Assembly (NCBI GenBank): GCA_017427775.1
Contig: JAFRSD010000041.1
Coordinates: 1 to 64,000 of the forward strand
Origin: Lachnospiraceae bacterium
GTDB lineage: Bacteria > Bacillota > Clostridia > Lachnospirales > Lachnospiraceae
Direction of reading: 5' to 3'
Length of the DNA stretch: 64,000 bases
Below, in pieces: positions 1 to 7,735 of the stretch. The position numbers and the translations under genes are program-made. The notes below the pieces were generated by a model. It searched no databases. It saw only the letters and a list, made by a program, of their open reading frames with translations, and was not told the origin of the DNA. How positions within the stretch are numbered: the stretch's first letter is position 1; the number at the start of each line of letters is the position of its first letter.

Positions 1-11
1 CATTTTGGGTA

Positions 12-79
12 AACCTCCTTCGGTTATAATAGTGCGGTTGGCGAACCAGCACCATTATACCTCAGGAGGTTTTTTTCTT
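12..79 (+). terminator. Long hairpin followed by T-run (left-edge terminator)
   Basis: An outer stem AACCTCC/GGAGGTT encloses an inner stem (GGTTATAATAGTGC against GCACCATTATACC, imperfect) capped by GGTT-GGCG-AACC. Seven T residues follow directly. This is a Rho-independent terminator for a plus-strand gene lying left of the window. It is unusually long for a plain terminator, so it could be the 3' end of a structured small RNA. Confidence 0.6.
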
Positions 80-102
80 GAAGCTAAAGCTCACTGGGAA
101 CA

Positions 103-127
103 CACCTGCATAGCAGGTGGTTTTTTT
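103..127 (+). terminator. Rho-independent terminator (second in tandem)
   Basis: Stem CACCTGC/GCAGGTG with a short ATA loop, followed by a run of T on the plus strand. It lies 25 bases after the previous hairpin, so the upstream plus-strand transcript appears to have two tandem terminators before the converging tRNA-Gln gene. Confidence 0.6.
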
Positions 128-142
128 GTATCGTCATACAAC

Positions 143-172
143 GAAAAAGACCGCAACATGAGTTGCGGTCTT
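143..172 (-). terminator. Terminator of tRNA-Gln
   Basis: On the minus strand GACCGCAACT pairs with GTTGCGGTC and is followed by TTTTTC. It begins a few bases after the 3' end of tRNA-Gln and ends that short transcript. Confidence 0.8.
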
Positions 173-177
173 CGAAG

Positions 178-250
178 CTGGGCTACAAGGATTCGAACCT
201 TGAAAATGACGGAGTCAGAGTCCGTTGCCTTACCATTTGGCGATAGCCCA
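178..250 (-). tRNA. tRNA-Gln (anticodon CTG)
   Basis: The minus strand folds as a tRNA of 73 nt. The acceptor stem is TGGGCTA/TAGCCCA with discriminator G, as in bacterial tRNA-Gln. The D arm is GCC...GGC. The anticodon stem ACGGA/TCCGT holds loop CTCTGAC, giving anticodon CTG (reads CAG). The T arm contains GGTTCGAATCC. The 3' CCA is not encoded. Confidence 0.95.
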
Positions 251-289
251 ATAGGATCAATTTTCGCAGGTTTCCCTGACACAACGGTT

Positions 290-318
290 ATTATACTGTA
301 ACTGTTTCTGTTTTGCAA
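290..318 (-). promoter_or_regulatory. Sigma-A promoter of tRNA-Gln
   Basis: Minus strand -35 TTGCAA (313-318), 17-base spacer, -10 TATAAT (290-295). The start site would fall about 30 bases before the mature tRNA 5' end. Confidence 0.75.
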
Positions 319-389
319 GCATTATTTTTCATTTTTTGACGGAATTTCTGTTATTCGATAAAACGCCGGAAAATTTATGCAATCTTCTC

Positions 390-418
390 TTTTCATTTTC
401 CGATGTTTTATGTATAAT
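390..418 (+). promoter_or_regulatory. Probable promoter of the small acidic membrane protein
   Basis: A perfect -10 TATAAT lies at 413-418, about 55 bases before the ATG at 473. The matching -35 (TTTCAT, 390-395) is poor, so the promoter call rests mostly on the -10. Confidence 0.45.
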
Positions 419-472
419 ATGATTTACACAACCGCGGTTGAATCATAATACGGAAAGGAGCAAAGTATTATT

Positions 473-958
473 ATGAAGAAATTTACGAAACTTGCGCTTG
501 TAGCTACCGTAGTCGGCGGCGCTTATTATCTCATCAAGTCCAAGCAGAATAAGCCTGCTGTTGAGACTGCAGTGGATGATGACGAACTGTTCGAGGGGGA
601 CTTCGCTCCCGAGGAGACCTGTGATAAGGTTTGTGAAGAGTCCGGCGAAGAGAACGTGAAGAAGTTCGACGTTTACAAGAAGAAAGCTTCCGAGTTCGCA
701 GGCAAGGCTTCCGAGAAGGCTACCGCTTTCGCTAAGATCGTTGCCGAGAAGGCCGGCGAAGCTAAGGATTATGTCGGCAAGAAGGTAGAGAGTCTTAAGA
801 AGAAGGATGAGGCTGAAGAGGCTGCCGAGTCCGTAGAAGTTGCTATCGAAGACGCTGCCGATACTGTTGCTGACGCTGTCGAGGACGTTAAGGACGCAGT
901 TGAAGAGACTGTTGCCGACTTCACCCCTTCCGAGGATCCGGTTGATCCCGAGGCTTAA
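473..958 (+). CDS. Small membrane-anchored acidic coiled-coil protein (YtxH-like)
   Basis: This 161-residue protein has one N-terminal hydrophobic helix (about residues 5-21) after a short KKFTK start, then a highly charged Ala/Glu/Asp/Lys-rich body. The region 65-110 has repeating KASEFAGKASEKA-type segments and 120-150 has repeats of the form DAADTVADAVEDVKD, typical of amphipathic helices. It resembles YtxH-type or gas-vesicle-like stress proteins in build, but I cannot assign a function. The start is supported by GGAAAGGAG 12 bases upstream. It is a single-gene unit with its own -10 box and terminator. The Ala/acidic repeats are similar in style to the N-terminal extension of the FtsE protein at 17135-18307. 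Confidence 0.8.
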   Translation: MKKFTKLALVATVVGGAYYLIKSKQNKPAVETAVDDDELFEGDFAPEETCDKVCEESGEENVKKFDVYKKKASEFAGKASEKATAFAKIVAEKAGEAKDYVGKKVESLKKKDEAEEAAESVEVAIEDAADTVADAVEDVKDAVEETVADFTPSEDPVDPEA

Positions 959-990
959 TAAGCGCGTATCGTATTGGGTTGTTTATGAGA

Positions 991-1020
991 AGGACCGTTG
1001 CAGATGCAGCGGTCCTTTTT
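991..1020 (+). terminator. Rho-independent terminator
   Basis: AGGACCGTTGC pairs with GCAGCGGTCC around loop AGAT (one G-T pair) and is followed by TTTTT. It ends the transcript of the 161-residue protein. Confidence 0.85.
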
Positions 1021-1040
1021 CCATGCCATTTTCCGTTCTG

Positions 1041-1079
1041 AAAGAAAAAGAAACAGACAACAGGCGTCCCCGTTGTCTG
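1041..1079 (-). terminator. Terminator of the threonine-branch operon
   Basis: On the minus strand CAGACAAC pairs with GTTGTCTG and is followed by TTTCTTTTTC, about 50 bases after the stop of the phosphoglycerate-mutase-like gene. Confidence 0.75.
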
Positions 1080-1126
1080 CTTCTTTGCCTCATCCATTGT
1101 TGAGGACTCTTTTTCCCTTTTTGGTA

Positions 1127-2335
1127 CTACTTTATTTCCAGATAATGATCCATCAGCCGATAGCCCTCAGCAAAGAAATTGCCGGAGGTCTCAGCCTCTT
1201 TCTCATTATAACTCTGGCACTTCTTAACATCCCGCTTCGTACTGTCGTAGATCAGATACGGGATGGGCGTCGAGGTGTGGGTTCTCTTCGAGATCGGAGT
1301 CGGATGATCCGGCATGATCAACATGCGGTAATCGACGCCCGCTTTATCGAGCCCTTCCTTGACGACGCGGATCACTCTCTCGTCCAGATACTCGATCGAT
1401 GTGATCTTGTTCTGCAGGTTGCCCTGGTGCCCCATCTCATCCGGAGCCTCCAGATGGATGTATACGAAATCGTAACCCTCTTCGGTAAGCGCACGGACCG
1501 CGGCCCCTGCCTTGCCTTCATAATTGGTATGAAGCCCGCCGTTGGCTCCTTCCACCTCAATGTTGTGCATTCCGGTGCCGACCGCAATCCCCTTCAGCAG
1601 GTCAACCGCCGAGATCATCGCGCCCTTCTTTCCGGTCTTGCCGGCAAATGAGGTGAGACCCGGTTTGGTACCGGCGCCCCAGAACCATAACGAATTGGCT
1701 TTATTAAGGCCCTTCTTCGCGCGCTCCACATTCAGCGGATGCTCGTTCAGGATGTCAAAGCTTCTTTTCTGGATCTCCCGAAGCACATCTTCCTTCGGTA
1801 GATAACAACCTATCTTACTACCCAGTATATCATGTGGCGGCGTAAGGTCAACTACTTTTCCGCAATTCCATACAAAAAGATGACGATAACTGGTCCCCAC
1901 ATAGAAGTGGAACCCCGCCCATTCGAGCTTTTTTCGTACTGCTTCGATCAAAATTGACGCATCTTCCGTCGAAATCTCGGAAGAGCTGTGATCGATGATG
2001 GTTTTCTCCTCATAAGGGAGTCCGTCGTCGGAAACCGTCACCAGATTGCACCGGATCGCGATATCCGTGTCCGCAAGGTCCACGCCGATGCTCAGCGCCT
2101 CCAGCGGAGAACGGCCCGTATAATATTTTCTCGGATCGTATCCGAGTACCGCAAGGTTCGCCGTATCGCTTCCCGGCTTCATTCCTGCGGGGATGGTGCT
2201 TGCCAGTCCGATCTCACCGTACGCTGCCAGCTCGTCCATCATGGGCGTCTCCGCGTACTCGAGAGGGGTCTTCCCGCCAAGCTCCTCAATGGGCTCATCG
2301 GCCATGCCGTCGCCCAATACTACAACATATTTCAT
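1127..2335 (-). CDS. Cofactor-independent phosphoglycerate mutase-like protein, proposed homoserine kinase
   Basis: The 402-residue protein belongs to the archaeal-type, cofactor-independent phosphoglycerate mutase branch of the alkaline phosphatase superfamily. The N-terminal VVVLGDGMAD carries the first metal ligand, GSDTANLAVLGYDP carries the serine that would be phosphorylated, and a late MPDHPTP segment gives further metal ligands. It sits 28 bases after homoserine dehydrogenase with an ACT regulator upstream, and no GHMP-type thrB is in the window. Members in this setting are annotated as proposed homoserine kinase (TIGR02535), so the likely reaction is homoserine to O-phosphohomoserine in threonine synthesis. 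I chose the ATG at 2335 because GGAAAGG lies 5 bases upstream; an in-frame ATG at 2353 has no such site. A glycolytic mutase role remains possible. Confidence 0.85.
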   Translation of the reverse strand: MKYVVVLGDGMADEPIEELGGKTPLEYAETPMMDELAAYGEIGLASTIPAGMKPGSDTANLAVLGYDPRKYYTGRSPLEALSIGVDLADTDIAIRCNLVTVSDDGLPYEEKTIIDHSSSEISTEDASILIEAVRKKLEWAGFHFYVGTSYRHLFVWNCGKVVDLTPPHDILGSKIGCYLPKEDVLREIQKRSFDILNEHPLNVERAKKGLNKANSLWFWGAGTKPGLTSFAGKTGKKGAMISAVDLLKGIAVGTGMHNIEVEGANGGLHTNYEGKAGAAVRALTEEGYDFVYIHLEAPDEMGHQGNLQNKITSIEYLDERVIRVVKEGLDKAGVDYRMLIMPDHPTPISKRTHTSTPIPYLIYDSTKRDVKKCQSYNEKEAETSGNFFAEGYRLMDHYLEIK

Positions 2336-2363
2336 GTCGGCCTTTCCGGTCATTCCGTTATGT

Positions 2364-3569
2364 TCAGATCTCGTAACGGATACGGCCTATAATATCGATC
2401 TTCGCCGCTGCTTCCGCGAAATCTCTCTCGGTCATGACTTCGGTGACAAATGCGAATTCACGTCCTTCACACTCGAGAATGGAGATTTCCTTCCGGATCG
2501 GGAAGAGTTCCTTTGCCTTTTCGGCTTCGGCAATCGGAACGCGAACGAAGAATTTGTTCTCCATATCGCCTTTGCTGCCGAGGATCAGCTTCTCCTTTTC
2601 CCAGAGGATCGGAATATTTACATGCCGATGCTTTGCGGCATCAATAACATCGGAAACCACTGCACTTGCGGTGGGGAGCTTTCCGGCGCCTCTGCCGTAG
2701 CAGACAACGTCTTCAAGCATATTACCGCGGATCATAATGGCGTTATATACGCCGTTAACCGGGTAAAGCGGGTTCTTCTTACGAACCATGTAAGGCGCTA
2801 CGATCGCGTACACGATACCGTCCTTCAGATAGCTGCGGCCGAGAAGCTTGATTCCGTGCTTCATTGCCTTTGCATACGCTACATCGATATCAGTGATGGC
2901 GGTAATGCCTTCCGTATAAATGTCCTCAAAATCAACCTGATGGCCGTAAGCCAGCGAGGTAAGGATGGCAATCTTTCTGCAGGCGTCATGACCTTCGATG
3001 TCCGCCGCGGGATTCCGCTCTGCAAAGCCGTTGCTCTGCGCATCCTTCAAAGCGTCCTCAAAGCTCAGATTCTGCTCTCGCATCAGCGTCATCATATAGT
3101 TGGTCGTACCGTTCAGGATACCGCAAACCTCCATTACCTCATCGGCAGTGATGGAACGGATCAACTGACGGATTACGGGAATACCGCCGCCAACGCTTGC
3201 CTCAAACAGATAGTTGATATTCTTCTCACGGGCGATCGCGATCAGCTCCGCGCCGTGCTTTGCTACCAGTTCCTTGTTGGATGTACATACGCTGCGTCCG
3301 GACTCCAGCGCGCGCTTCGTGAACTCATAAGCCGGCTTCAGTCCGCCCATCGTCTCGACAACGATCTCAACGCTGTCATCGTTCATGATATCCTCAAAAT
3401 CATGCGTCAGATACGGCTCAACAGCATCTCCCTTAAACTCACGAAGATCAAGCACGTACTTTACGTCAAGCGGAAAGCCAACGCGCTTCGCGATAATATC
3501 ACGGTTCTGCGTCAGGACGTCAAATACGCCCGAACCAACCGTACCGTATCCTAAAATAGCAACATACAT
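2364..3569 (-). CDS. hom: Homoserine dehydrogenase
   Basis: This 401-residue cytoplasmic enzyme reduces aspartate semialdehyde to homoserine, the branch point to threonine and methionine. The Rossmann motif GYGTVGSGV is at residues 7-15. Family-typical NGTTNYMM and GHDACRKIAILTSLAYG-like stretches mark the substrate-binding core. The length of about 400 fits the form with an extra C-terminal regulatory part, and residues about 320-401 resemble an ACT-like domain. The start has GAAGGAGAA 7 bases upstream. It is the middle gene of a three-gene operon with the ACT-domain protein before it and the proposed homoserine kinase after it. Confidence 0.95.
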   Translation of the reverse strand: MYVAILGYGTVGSGVFDVLTQNRDIIAKRVGFPLDVKYVLDLREFKGDAVEPYLTHDFEDIMNDDSVEIVVETMGGLKPAYEFTKRALESGRSVCTSNKELVAKHGAELIAIAREKNINYLFEASVGGGIPVIRQLIRSITADEVMEVCGILNGTTNYMMTLMREQNLSFEDALKDAQSNGFAERNPAADIEGHDACRKIAILTSLAYGHQVDFEDIYTEGITAITDIDVAYAKAMKHGIKLLGRSYLKDGIVYAIVAPYMVRKKNPLYPVNGVYNAIMIRGNMLEDVVCYGRGAGKLPTASAVVSDVIDAAKHRHVNIPILWEKEKLILGSKGDMENKFFVRVPIAEAEKAKELFPIRKEISILECEGREFAFVTEVMTERDFAEAAAKIDIIGRIRYEI

Positions 3570-3623
3570 TTTATCATTCTCCTTCGGGCCGTGACCGGTC
3601 CGTGTAATTTGATTTCAGATCAA

Positions 3624-4064
3624 TTACTCGCTGCCGAGTATTTTCAGATAGTGGACACCCTTTATATTCCGCACGCCGGAAAGAAGGTCCTCCGTCGCTT
3701 CGGTTTCCGGAAGAATCTCCACACCGAGCGCAACCGATGCGATGCCGCCGGTCGGGATGCTCTGCTGGATGGTCAGCACATTGGCCTTACTGCCGGCGAT
3801 CTTCTGCAGGATCCGCGAAAGGATGCCGGGCTGGTCGTCCACCTGAAGCATGATATTTAACGTCTTACCGCGCGAATTCTCATGAAACGGCAGAATCGCG
3901 TCACGATACTTGTAAAACGAACTTCTGCTCAATCCGATCGCGTCTGTTACTTCCTGAACGGTCAGGGATTCATCACAGGCAAGCCGGTGCTTTGCTTCTA
4001 CCACTTTCAAAAGGACCTCGGGCAAAGCTGTCTTAGTTACGATATAGTACTCTTCCGTTCCCAA
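3624..4064 (-). CDS. ACT domain-containing regulatory protein (PheB / UPF0735 family)
   Basis: The 146-residue protein has an N-terminal helix-turn-helix-like segment (about 28-55, with GLSRSSFYKYRDAI) and a C-terminal ACT domain (about 70-140, with VDDQPGILSRILQKIA). That is the layout of the UPF0735/PheB family. ACT domains bind amino acids, so it probably senses threonine or a related end product for the operon it leads. The start codon is TTG: GGAGGAGGG lies 7 bases upstream and no ATG in this frame fits. It is first in the operon with hom. Confidence 0.85.
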   Translation of the reverse strand: MGTEEYYIVTKTALPEVLLKVVEAKHRLACDESLTVQEVTDAIGLSRSSFYKYRDAILPFHENSRGKTLNIMLQVDDQPGILSRILQKIAGSKANVLTIQQSIPTGGIASVALGVEILPETEATEDLLSGVRNIKGVHYLKILGSE

Positions 4065-4140
4065 GAATGTACCCTCCTCCCGTCAGGTTCCGATGTGATT
4101 TTGTATTCCGTACGCAAACATTTGTCCACGAGATAAATGC

Positions 4141-4169
4141 ATTCTATCACAAAAGTATCGAAAACGCAA
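4141..4169 (-). promoter_or_regulatory. Promoter of the ACT-hom operon
   Basis: Minus strand -35 TTGCGT (4164-4169), 17-base spacer, -10 TAGAAT (4141-4146). The predicted leader of about 70 bases is too short for a T-box, so regulation by threonine would have to use another route, perhaps the ACT protein. Confidence 0.7.
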
Positions 4170-4183
4170 CCTTTTTTACTTAA

Positions 4184-4222
4184 ACGAAAAAGCGGGCAAC
4201 CGCATAACGATTACCCGCTTTC
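4184..4222 (-). terminator. Terminator after the first micropeptide gene
   Basis: On the minus strand AAAGCGGGTAA pairs with TTGCCCGCTTT across a loop of about 12 bases, followed by TTTTTCG. It closes the unit formed by the 960-residue surface protein and the 44-residue peptide. Confidence 0.8.
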
Positions 4223-4258
4223 TGAATCCTGTGTGTTATTGTCCGCCGAAATATAATG

Positions 4259-4393
4259 TTAATTTCCGCCCTGGGTATTGGGATCCGATTGATCGCTTCC
4301 ACCACTCTCATTCCAGTTGTCCGACTGCGTAATCACGTCCAAAGTTTCCATTAACACTATGTCCGCATAGACCGGCTCAAAAGATTCTTTCAT
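4259..4393 (-). CDS. 44-residue conserved micropeptide with DVITQS motif (copy 1)
   Basis: A short gene directly after the 960-residue choice-of-anchor A protein, 30 bases past its stop. The peptide starts MKESFEP, contains DVITQS at residues 19-24 and ends in a polar Gly/Asn/Gln/Ser tail with GGN. It has an excellent ribosome site (GGAGGG, 6 bases before ATG) and a terminator after it. The first 24 residues align without a gap to the second micropeptide at 7547-7696, with 13 of 24 identical, while the tails diverge. There is no signal peptide or membrane helix. The leader-plus-variable-tail form recalls peptide precursors, but no modifying enzyme is adjacent. I do not recognise a named family. 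Confidence 0.7.
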   Translation of the reverse strand: MKESFEPVYADIVLMETLDVITQSDNWNESGGSDQSDPNTQGGN

Positions 4394-4423
4394 TCATTTC
4401 CCTCCTGATTGCATGACGCTTTT

Positions 4424-7306
4424 TTACTGTTCCGTAATCTGCCAGAAACGATTGTTGTCGATATCGAGCTTGTAGTACAGCCATACCGATTCATAGCCGT
4501 CCGCATCGGTATAATAAACGGTCAAATACAAATCATCATCTATACACTCTACAGGAACAACCATGCGGATAATGTTCAATCCGTCATAATCGTTCACGTA
4601 AGGGTCACTCGAAAGAAGCGTTGCCGTCGGGATCACTGTGGTGTTAAGTCCCGGCATCGAGGTGTAGGAATCCACACACATGGTGTTCTTCTCGGTCTGA
4701 TGGAATACCTTCGCATTCTTGCCGTATCCCTCATTCGAGATCGTCACGCGGGTCTGAACGGCACGGTCCGTATCAACGCCGTAAGCGAGCGAGATCAGCA
4801 TGAAGCGGTCATCCTTATAGATGCCTTCCTTCAGTTCGTTATCGTACGCGTAAGGTGCAGTCACGCCGGTCTGGTCCTTCTTCTGGATGAACACATACTC
4901 ATCTGCGTTGTTGTCGGCCGTCAGGCGGGAGTAAATCGCCGAGCCGGGGATAAAGTTCTTATCGCAGTAAGAGATGATATTCCAGTATACCCACGGAATC
5001 TGGCCGTTCAGAATGGATGTGCTTCGAAGGATCGTTTCAAACTCTACATTCTCATAGTCAAATGTGTATGTTGCCTTATTGGGAACATACAGTTTACCGG
5101 TCTCCACATTTCTCCAGAGAACCGTATAACTGCTGTCGGTTGCATTGTCACCGAGGCATTTTGCCAGCTCTTCCGAAGTCAGGGCCGGAAGCTTGCCGGT
5201 TGTAGCGGCGCCAAGGAAACTTTCGTAATCATCGTCAGTATCATTGAAGAAACCGCTCTTGTAAACTTCCGTACGGGTTCCGTCGGGCTCAACGAGATAG
5301 AACGAAGCATAATACTCTTTCCGAAGAACAATGTGGTATTTTGCTACGACACCGTCATTGTCCACATAACCGCTCGCATCCACTCTGACAGGCGTTGTGT
5401 CCTTATAGCCTGCGGGAACCGTATAGGAAATATCGAAGAGACCGCCAACGCCGTAATTCGCGCCCGCAACACCATAAGAAGAATCACCCTTCTCACCGTT
5501 CGGAAGCGTCTGTACGCCGAGCAGGGGTACTTCAAAAGTATATTCGTTCGAGTATACATCGTAAGAAACGTTCTTGCCGACTGCGGCGTCATACTCTTCG
5601 GAAACGGCAGCCGTTCCGGTAAGAGGCGTTACGCTGTCGCGATTCTCCGAGGTTGCACTTGACTCTTCCTTAAAAATCTCCTTCAGAGAAACAACGAACG
5701 AATTCTCGCTCGGTCTTTCCTGTGCAGCGTCATGCTTGTCGTCCCATTTGACGTCAACGTTAACTTTCGCCGCCGGATACATAATGAAGTATGCATTGGA
5801 ATCGTCAAATGTGTATGTATCTGTCCAGCTGATATCGTCCTTGCGGGTCATCTTCCCGTAATTGGCATCATTTACAAGGTCCCTTCCGAACAGGGAACCG
5901 AACCATAATTTGCCGTCTTCGTATACTTCAAAGCGAAGATTACATCCTCTAGAGATCATTTCGGAATAATAGCTCATATTATTAGAGTAAAATACCTGCT
6001 TTAAATCATCAAGACTACCCTCTGTTCCGTCGAACGGATTGAGCGTATCACCGATAACGTAACCGGTAGAACCCTCTCCCTCACCGGGCATCGGAGGATT
6101 CGCCGTTCCGATGAAGAGCTCATAAACGGACGCCGGAAGTTCCTTTAGCGTTCCGTCCGTATCATAGTACATATAGTGTGCGGTATAATACTCGTCCGGG
6201 TCTTCCGTAACAAGATTGCCGGGAAGATTGAATCCATAGCGGCCCATCTGCGCCATAATATCGATATTACGGGCAATAATCTGTGCCGCATGATGGCATC
6301 CGCTTGCGTGGTCGATCACATCGGCAACAGGCGCCAGAATACAGCCGCGTGCACCGACATAGAGATCGATCTGCTCAGCCTGATAGAAGTTGAATAAGAC
6401 TCTGGCATTTTCCGGATCACTTTGAGAAACCTGCCGAGGTCCCATGTAGAAGGAGTCCGAATGCTGCCCCTTGATCTCGATGTTTTTTCCTTCCACGCTG
6501 ATGATTGCATAGCCGTCCTGCGGAAGTCCGTCAATCTGGATTCCTCTGTTGCAAGCCGTATCCCACTCTTCTTTCGCGAGATGGAAATAATACACCTTCG
6601 TTTCCGTTCCCGGCGTAGGTTTTGCGCGCAGAATAACTCTTCCGTCATTCGGTACCACGACCTCACCGTTCGATACGGTATTGGCAAGTCTTCGGCTCTT
6701 CTCGCGAAGAAGATCCATTTCCTGCTCAAAGTTGATCAGAGAATTAACGGGAACTTTTACAAGTCTCTCATTCAATTTCTCATAATACGAAGCCGCGCTT
6801 CCTTCTTCAAGGGGCACGGTACGAATATCCGTCACCTCATCCGAAACTACGAAAGAATGGTGTATATTATCATCCTCATCATAGTCGGGCTTGATAAAGC
6901 CGAATGTCTTGGAAATCGCGTTATTACAGATAACGGTAGCCGCACCCTGAACCGCTTCGACAGTCCCCTTGGCAGCGGACATATTCGTAAGCAGACCGGC
7001 TATCGGATATCCCCAGGATCCGTCTTCAAACGATTCCACGCTGAATTCGTCCGCGGCGATACGTCCTTCGCAGTCGGAGTATCTGCCCTGCTGGCCGGGA
7101 TGAATCTCAACATCCATTCCGAACAAAGCAAAATGGGCCGCAATTCCGAGATAATACTCCGTGGAATCACCGCCGTACAGCAGTGTTGTGCGTTCCTCAT
7201 TGCTCAATTCTGCCTTCGCCGACAATCCGCCCGGCAATACGGCAGATAAAGCCATTGCAGCCGCCAGAAATACAGAGACTACACGTTTCGAAAAGACTTT
7301 TCTCAT
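4424..7306 (-). CDS. Secreted choice-of-anchor A family surface protein (copy 1)
   Basis: The 960-residue protein begins with a signal peptide (about 1-32, hydrophobic core FLAAAMALSAVL). Residues about 50-370 match the choice-of-anchor A domain: LGIAAHFALFGMDVEI, EGRIAADEF, then VLFNFYQAE and ARGCILAP near residue 310-325. After that come a short repeat-like module (TAHYMYY...), a CNA-B-like segment with VKWDDKHDAAQERPSENSF (about 515-540), and a C-terminal beta-rich region ending with YYTDADGYESVWLYYK. I see no LPXTG motif or transmembrane anchor, so how it stays at the surface is unknown. It has a clear promoter and ribosome site and is followed by the 44-residue peptide gene. The downstream-arranged pair at 7547-10549 is a diverged duplicate. 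Confidence 0.85.
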   Translation of the reverse strand: MRKVFSKRVVSVFLAAAMALSAVLPGGLSAKAELSNEERTTLLYGGDSTEYYLGIAAHFALFGMDVEIHPGQQGRYSDCEGRIAADEFSVESFEDGSWGYPIAGLLTNMSAAKGTVEAVQGAATVICNNAISKTFGFIKPDYDEDDNIHHSFVVSDEVTDIRTVPLEEGSAASYYEKLNERLVKVPVNSLINFEQEMDLLREKSRRLANTVSNGEVVVPNDGRVILRAKPTPGTETKVYYFHLAKEEWDTACNRGIQIDGLPQDGYAIISVEGKNIEIKGQHSDSFYMGPRQVSQSDPENARVLFNFYQAEQIDLYVGARGCILAPVADVIDHASGCHHAAQIIARNIDIMAQMGRYGFNLPGNLVTEDPDEYYTAHYMYYDTDGTLKELPASVYELFIGTANPPMPGEGEGSTGYVIGDTLNPFDGTEGSLDDLKQVFYSNNMSYYSEMISRGCNLRFEVYEDGKLWFGSLFGRDLVNDANYGKMTRKDDISWTDTYTFDDSNAYFIMYPAAKVNVDVKWDDKHDAAQERPSENSFVVSLKEIFKEESSATSENRDSVTPLTGTAAVSEEYDAAVGKNVSYDVYSNEYTFEVPLLGVQTLPNGEKGDSSYGVAGANYGVGGLFDISYTVPAGYKDTTPVRVDASGYVDNDGVVAKYHIVLRKEYYASFYLVEPDGTRTEVYKSGFFNDTDDDYESFLGAATTGKLPALTSEELAKCLGDNATDSSYTVLWRNVETGKLYVPNKATYTFDYENVEFETILRSTSILNGQIPWVYWNIISYCDKNFIPGSAIYSRLTADNNADEYVFIQKKDQTGVTAPYAYDNELKEGIYKDDRFMLISLAYGVDTDRAVQTRVTISNEGYGKNAKVFHQTEKNTMCVDSYTSMPGLNTTVIPTATLLSSDPYVNDYDGLNIIRMVVPVECIDDDLYLTVYYTDADGYESVWLYYKLDIDNNRFWQITEQ

Positions 7307-7393
7307 AAATCTATACCCTCCTCCGGAGCCTTCGCTCCTTTACACGCGTGCGCATAAAACTGTATTTTCTACACGCATAGTATAAGTATTGTA

Positions 7394-7422
7394 AGCATAC
7401 ACCAATTCTCGATAAATGTCAA
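7394..7422 (-). promoter_or_regulatory. Promoter of surface protein copy 1
   Basis: Minus strand -35 TTGACA (7417-7422), 17-base spacer, -10 TATGCT (7394-7399). The -35 is preceded by AGGG, as in the promoter of copy 2 at 10645-10673. Confidence 0.7.
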
Positions 7423-7451
7423 CCCTTACGTCAAAAACAGAATTTCGAGAA

Positions 7452-7487
7452 TAAGAAAAAGACCGGGCAGTCTTTCGACTGCCCGGA
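7452..7487 (-). terminator. Terminator after the second micropeptide gene
   Basis: CCGGGCAGTC pairs with GACTGCCCGG around loop GAAA, followed on the minus strand by TCTTTTTC. Confidence 0.9.
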
Positions 7488-7546
7488 ATGGGTAGCATAA
7501 ATCATTCTGCTTGGAATTAAGTAATGTCGCCAAAAGGATGGGATTA

Positions 7547-7696
7547 TCAACCATTACCACCGGCTTCGGGGGTAGGCTCCTCTGTTTGGCTTCCGCCACC
7601 GCCATGATTCCAAGGATCGTTGCTGGACTGCGTAATAACATCAGCAGTACAGATCATAACAACTGTAAGTTCTGCCTTCTCGAATACTTCCTTCAT
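7547..7696 (-). CDS. 49-residue conserved micropeptide with DVITQS motif (copy 2)
   Basis: The peptide starts MKEVFEKAE, has DVITQS at residues 19-24 and a Gly/Pro/Glu-rich tail ending GGNG. GGGAGGAA lies 6 bases before this ATG; an in-frame ATG 12 codons upstream lacks a ribosome site and would overlap the intergenic spacer. It follows the 937-residue surface protein by 39 bases and is closed by a strong terminator. Its first 24 residues align without gaps to copy 1 at 4259-4393. Both peptides carry the MKE.FE start and DVITQS, so both copies seem to be under selection. Function unknown. Confidence 0.7.
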   Translation of the reverse strand: MKEVFEKAELTVVMICTADVITQSSNDPWNHGGGGSQTEEPTPEAGGNG

Positions 7697-7735
7697 AAAG
7701 AATTCCTCCCTTATCGATATATCAATGAACACCTG

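Noticed and set aside
2193-3554. A 453-codon plus-strand open frame opposite hom
   Set aside because: It spans the end of one real gene and most of hom on the opposite strand and has no ribosome site or family features.
4065-4140. T-box leader for the hom operon
   Set aside because: The predicted leader is about 70 bases and lacks a T-box sequence, specifier stem and terminator.
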